NCBI GenBank assembly: GCA_051745835.1
Contig: JBNJEL010000089.1
Span: 1 to 7,810, forward strand
DNA: 7,810 nucleotides
Reading direction: 5' to 3'
Source: JBNJEL01 sp051745835
GTDB taxonomy: Bacteria > Bacillota > Halanaerobiia > Halobacteroidales > Acetohalobiaceae
Below are positions 5,744 through 7,810 of this stretch, piece after piece (position 1 is the stretch's first letter; each line of letters opens with the position of its first letter). The notes beneath the pieces were generated by a model. The model did no database searches. It saw nothing but the letters and a program-made list of their open reading frames with translations, and was not told the DNA's origin. A program made the translations under genes and the position numbers.

Positions 5744-6796
5744 TTACTCTCCATTACTAACTTCTGCTTCGGCAAAGGTAGCCATCTGACTAATAATCTT
5801 AGTAGCAGCTTCAACTAGATTCATTCCTAAAACAGCACCCGTACCTTCTCCTAACCTCATATCTAGATCCAACATTGGTTCTAATCCTAAGATCTGATAT
5901 ATTTTAAGATGACCTGGTTCTTCAGACTTATGCGAAGGAATTAGATAATTAGCTACTTCCGACTGTAAAGTATAAGCAATTAATGCTCCAGCACCAGAGA
6001 TTAATCCATCGATCATCACTGGTACATTAGCAGCAGCAGCTCCTAACATTACTCCCGCCATGCCACCAATCTCTAATCCGCCGACCTTAGCTAAAACATC
6101 TAATCCATCACTACTATCAATCTGATTAACCTCTAATGCACTTGTAATTGCCTGTTTCTTCTTCTCTAAACCACTCTCATCAACTCCTGAACCATAACCA
6201 ACAATCTCTGTTAATGATAGATCAGTCATAGCTGCTAAGATAGCACTACTAGGAGTGGTATTACCAATTCCCATCTCACCGGTGCCGACTAAATTAGCCC
6301 CCTTAGCAATCACTTGATTTACTTCTTCAATTCCTGCTTCTATACTCGAGACTGCTTCTGCTCTACTCATTGCTGGACCAGTAGCCAAATTGGCAGTACC
6401 TAACCGTACCTTCTGATCAATCAATCCTTCTACATCTAACTGATTAGCGATACCAACATCTATAACCTTCACTTCAGCTTGCGCCTGTTTAGCTAAGACA
6501 TTAATCGCTGCTCCGCCAGCTAAGAAATTCTTAACCATCTGTGTTGTCACTTCTTGTGGGAAAGCACTCACTCCCTCAGCTGCTACACCATGATCAGCTG
6601 CCATCACTAGCTGATAACGCTTATCAACTTGCGGATAAAGCTCACCGGTAATTCCAGCTAACTTAATAGCCAGCTTCTCTAACTTACCTAAACTCCCCGG
6701 CGGTTTCGTTAAATTATCCAATCTAGTAGCTGCTTGAGCCATCTTTTTTTTATCTAACGAATTAATCTTATCTAAAGTTGTAGCTAATAAATCCAT
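5744..6796 (-). CDS. cobT: Nicotinate-nucleotide--dimethylbenzimidazole phosphoribosyltransferase
   Basis: CobT transfers phosphoribose from nicotinate mononucleotide to a lower-ligand base such as 5,6-dimethylbenzimidazole, giving the alpha-ribazole phosphate used in nucleotide-loop assembly late in B12 synthesis. It is a soluble enzyme of 350 residues, the usual length. Seen: LTKPPGSLGKLEKLA (residues 29-43), AADHGVAAEGVSAFPQEVT (66-84), the FLAGGAAINVLA block (91-102), the glycine-rich VGTGEMGIGNTTPSSA region mid-protein, and RLGEGTGAVLG near the C-terminus. Its Glu317 matches the catalytic glutamate of the Salmonella enzyme in both motif and number. The ATG has a purine-rich site (GGGAGTGGAG) just upstream, 12 bases after the cbiN stop. 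It is odd that the gene lies between transporter genes cbiN and cbiQ. It also carries a run of eight A residues in codons 16-18. Confidence 0.96.
   Translation of the reverse strand: MDLLATTLDKINSLDKKKMAQAATRLDNLTKPPGSLGKLEKLAIKLAGITGELYPQVDKRYQLVMAADHGVAAEGVSAFPQEVTTQMVKNFLAGGAAINVLAKQAQAEVKVIDVGIANQLDVEGLIDQKVRLGTANLATGPAMSRAEAVSSIEAGIEEVNQVIAKGANLVGTGEMGIGNTTPSSAILAAMTDLSLTEIVGYGSGVDESGLEKKKQAITSALEVNQIDSSDGLDVLAKVGGLEIGGMAGVMLGAAAANVPVMIDGLISGAGALIAYTLQSEVANYLIPSHKSEEPGHLKIYQILGLEPMLDLDMRLGEGTGAVLGMNLVEAATKIISQMATFAEAEVSNGE
5747..5752 (-). promoter_or_regulatory. Ribosome binding site of cbiQ (start choice open)
   Basis: The minus strand reads GGAGAG inside the last codons of cobT. From the GGAG core, the spacing is 5 bases to the GTG at 5743 and 11 to the ATG at 5737. 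Other clear sites here use 5-8, which favours the GTG. Confidence 0.55.
6744..6751 (-). repeat. Homopolymer run of eight A (coding strand) near the cobT 5' end
   Basis: On the plus strand this is eight T; on the cobT sense strand it is AAAAAAAAG covering codons 16-18 (Lys-Lys-Lys) just before Met19. Runs of this length can promote polymerase slippage. The frame is intact here. Confidence 0.9.
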
Positions 6797-6808
6797 CTAC
6801 TCCACTCC

Positions 6809-7096
6809 CTATTCATCTGTAAATTTTGCTTTAGCTCGCTTAAAACCAAAGTAATAACCTAAGATTAATGCACCTATAGCTGCCTGTAGAGCAAATAAAA
6901 GACTCTCAATCTCACCGCTAGGTGGCGTCCACAGATAATCAGCCCACGGTTGATAATCAGCATTGAGCCGATTAATAATTCCTTCTGCCTGACCATCAGC
7001 TCCGCCAAACTCTGCTCCACTCTGGATTAATAGAGGCGTTATAATAATTACCGCTACTAAAGTTAAGATAATAATATTCTGTTTAGTTAAACTCAT
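6809..7096 (-). CDS. cbiN: Cobalt ECF transporter auxiliary subunit
   Basis: The small membrane partner of CbiM, required for cobalt uptake in Cbi-type transporters. It has 95 residues, normal for CbiN. Seen: a first transmembrane helix at about 7-25, an extracytoplasmic loop with the family's FGGADGQAEGII (residues 30-41), then YQPW (48-51), then SGEIESLLFALQAAIGALIL (60-79) leading into the second membrane helix, and a short basic tail FKRAKAK. The loop is the part known to contact CbiM. The ATG overlaps the cbiM stop by four bases (ATGA), with GGGGG about 7 bases upstream. The position directly after cbiM is the standard arrangement. In nickel systems the analogous protein is NikN/NikL, but the GADGQAEG loop and the cobalamin context point to cobalt. 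Confidence 0.95.
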   Translation of the reverse strand: MSLTKQNIIILTLVAVIIITPLLIQSGAEFGGADGQAEGIINRLNADYQPWADYLWTPPSGEIESLLFALQAAIGALILGYYFGFKRAKAKFTDE

Positions 7097-7810
7097 ATCT
7101 CTTCCCCCTGTCTAACTGTCGATAACTCCTGTAGCTCTTCTTGCCCATAACTGGTAATAAAATTAATTACTAATAATGTTACTAATCCTTCAATTACTGC
7201 AATTGGTAACTGCGTTACGGCAAAGACACTCATAAACTTAAGTAATGAAACCATAAATCCACCCTGTTCTGCCGGAAAAGCAGCTGCAAGTTGAGTAGCA
7301 GTAACAACATAAGTCATCAAATTTCCCAATGCTGAACCGCTAAAGACAGCTAACCAGCGAGGAGCACCTAACTTCTTAGCTAAATAATAAATCCCATAAG
7401 CTGTAAATGCACCTACAATCGCCATCGAAAAGAGATTAGCCCCTAAGGTAGTCAAGCCTCCATGAGCTAATAGTAGTGCTTGAAAGAGCAGAACGATACA
7501 GCCTAACACCACCATTGGCCACGGCCCAAACAGAATCGCTCCTAAACCAATTCCTGTTGGATGTGAGCAGCTACCAGTTAAAGACGGCAGCTTAAGTGAT
7601 GATAGTACGAATAAGAAAGCACCTGCTACCGCTAGTAAAATCTTACTACTTGTCTGTTTAGCAGTCAGCTCCCTAATCCTTTTCACTCCTATAATTAAGA
7701 ATGGTAGAGCCACTAACCACCATCCGCCAGCCCACTTAACCGGTAAGAAACCTTCTGCGATATGCATGGCATTAACTTGTGGCGCATAATAGATTAATCC
7801 AATCGCTAAA
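7093..7810 (-). CDS. cbiM: Cobalt ECF transporter substrate-specific subunit, 5' end cut by window edge
   Basis: The integral membrane subunit that binds Co(II) and gives the transporter its specificity. The mature part visible here has 224 residues. Seen: MHIAEGFLPVKWAGGWW at its start, SLTGSCSHPTGIGLGAILFGPWP (cut here at 62-84, with His69), and a long hydrophobic series with LLLAHGGLTTLGANLFSM and further helices consistent with about seven membrane segments. In this family the terminal Met1-His2 amine and side chains plus a later histidine bind the metal. The frame stays open upstream of the ATG at 7767 to the window edge and encodes LAIGLIYYAPQVNA, the end of a signal peptide. There is no ribosome site before that ATG. 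I therefore treat the gene as partial, with the real start beyond 7810. NikM is the alternative, but the B12 operon argues for cobalt. Confidence 0.93.
   Translation of the reverse strand, partial: LAIGLIYYAPQVNAMHIAEGFLPVKWAGGWWLVALPFLIIGVKRIRELTAKQTSSKILLAVAGAFLFVLSSLKLPSLTGSCSHPTGIGLGAILFGPWPMVVLGCIVLLFQALLLAHGGLTTLGANLFSMAIVGAFTAYGIYYLAKKLGAPRWLAVFSGSALGNLMTYVVTATQLAAAFPAEQGGFMVSLLKFMSVFAVTQLPIAVIEGLVTLLVINFITSYGQEELQELSTVRQGEEI
7768..7810 (-). other. Coding sequence for the C-terminal end of the CbiM signal peptide
   Basis: In frame with cbiM, the 14 complete codons here read LAIGLIYYAPQVNA, directly before MHIAEGF. Hydrophobic residues followed by a polar turn and V-N-A fit a signal peptidase I site (small or aliphatic at -3, Ala at -1). 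Cleavage would expose the metal-binding Met-His. The n-region and start codon are off the window. Confidence 0.8.

Overview
The window is a solid block of anaerobic cobalamin (vitamin B12) biosynthesis and cobalt-uptake genes. All are on the minus strand, so transcription runs from high to low coordinates. In transcription order the genes are cbiM (5' end off the window), cbiN, cobT, cbiQ, cbiO, cbiX (short form), cbiC, cbiD, cbiE, cbiT, cbiL and cbiF (only the first 28 codons). Neighbouring genes overlap by up to 11 bases or are separated by at most 14, so this is one operon segment with probable translational coupling. There is no space inside it for a promoter, riboswitch or terminator between genes; those should lie upstream of base 7810 and downstream of base 1. 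No RNA genes, mobile elements, CRISPR arrays or large repeats were seen.

The first block (7810 to about 4129) is the ECF-type cobalt transporter: CbiM (substrate-binding membrane subunit), CbiN (small auxiliary subunit), CbiQ (energy-coupling transmembrane subunit) and CbiO (ATPase). The lower-ligand activating enzyme CobT is inserted between cbiN and cbiQ. The second block (4114 to 1) is corrin-ring construction. CbiX puts cobalt into sirohydrochlorin, and CbiL, CbiF, CbiD, CbiE and CbiT methylate (and, for CbiT, decarboxylate) the ring. CbiC moves a methyl group to give cobyrinate. Pathway members not seen here (CbiG, CbiH, CbiJ, CbiA, CbiP, CbiB and others) may lie beyond cbiF or elsewhere. 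Early cobalt insertion by CbiX, together with CbiD and separate CbiE and CbiT proteins, identifies the oxygen-independent early-cobalt route.

The organism is probably an anaerobic, low-to-moderate GC (around 40% by eye) Firmicutes-type bacterium with strong purine-rich Shine-Dalgarno sites and some GTG/TTG starts. Several proteins are strongly acidic (the short CbiX has 25 D/E against 8 K/R), which would suit a halophilic anaerobe such as a member of the Halanaerobiales. That assignment is inference, not proof.

I found no undescribed system. The points most worth a second look are the CbiM start, which lies outside the window because the conserved Met-His is the mature end of a secreted-type precursor; the unusual position of cobT; the short cobaltochelatase; and several start-codon questions.
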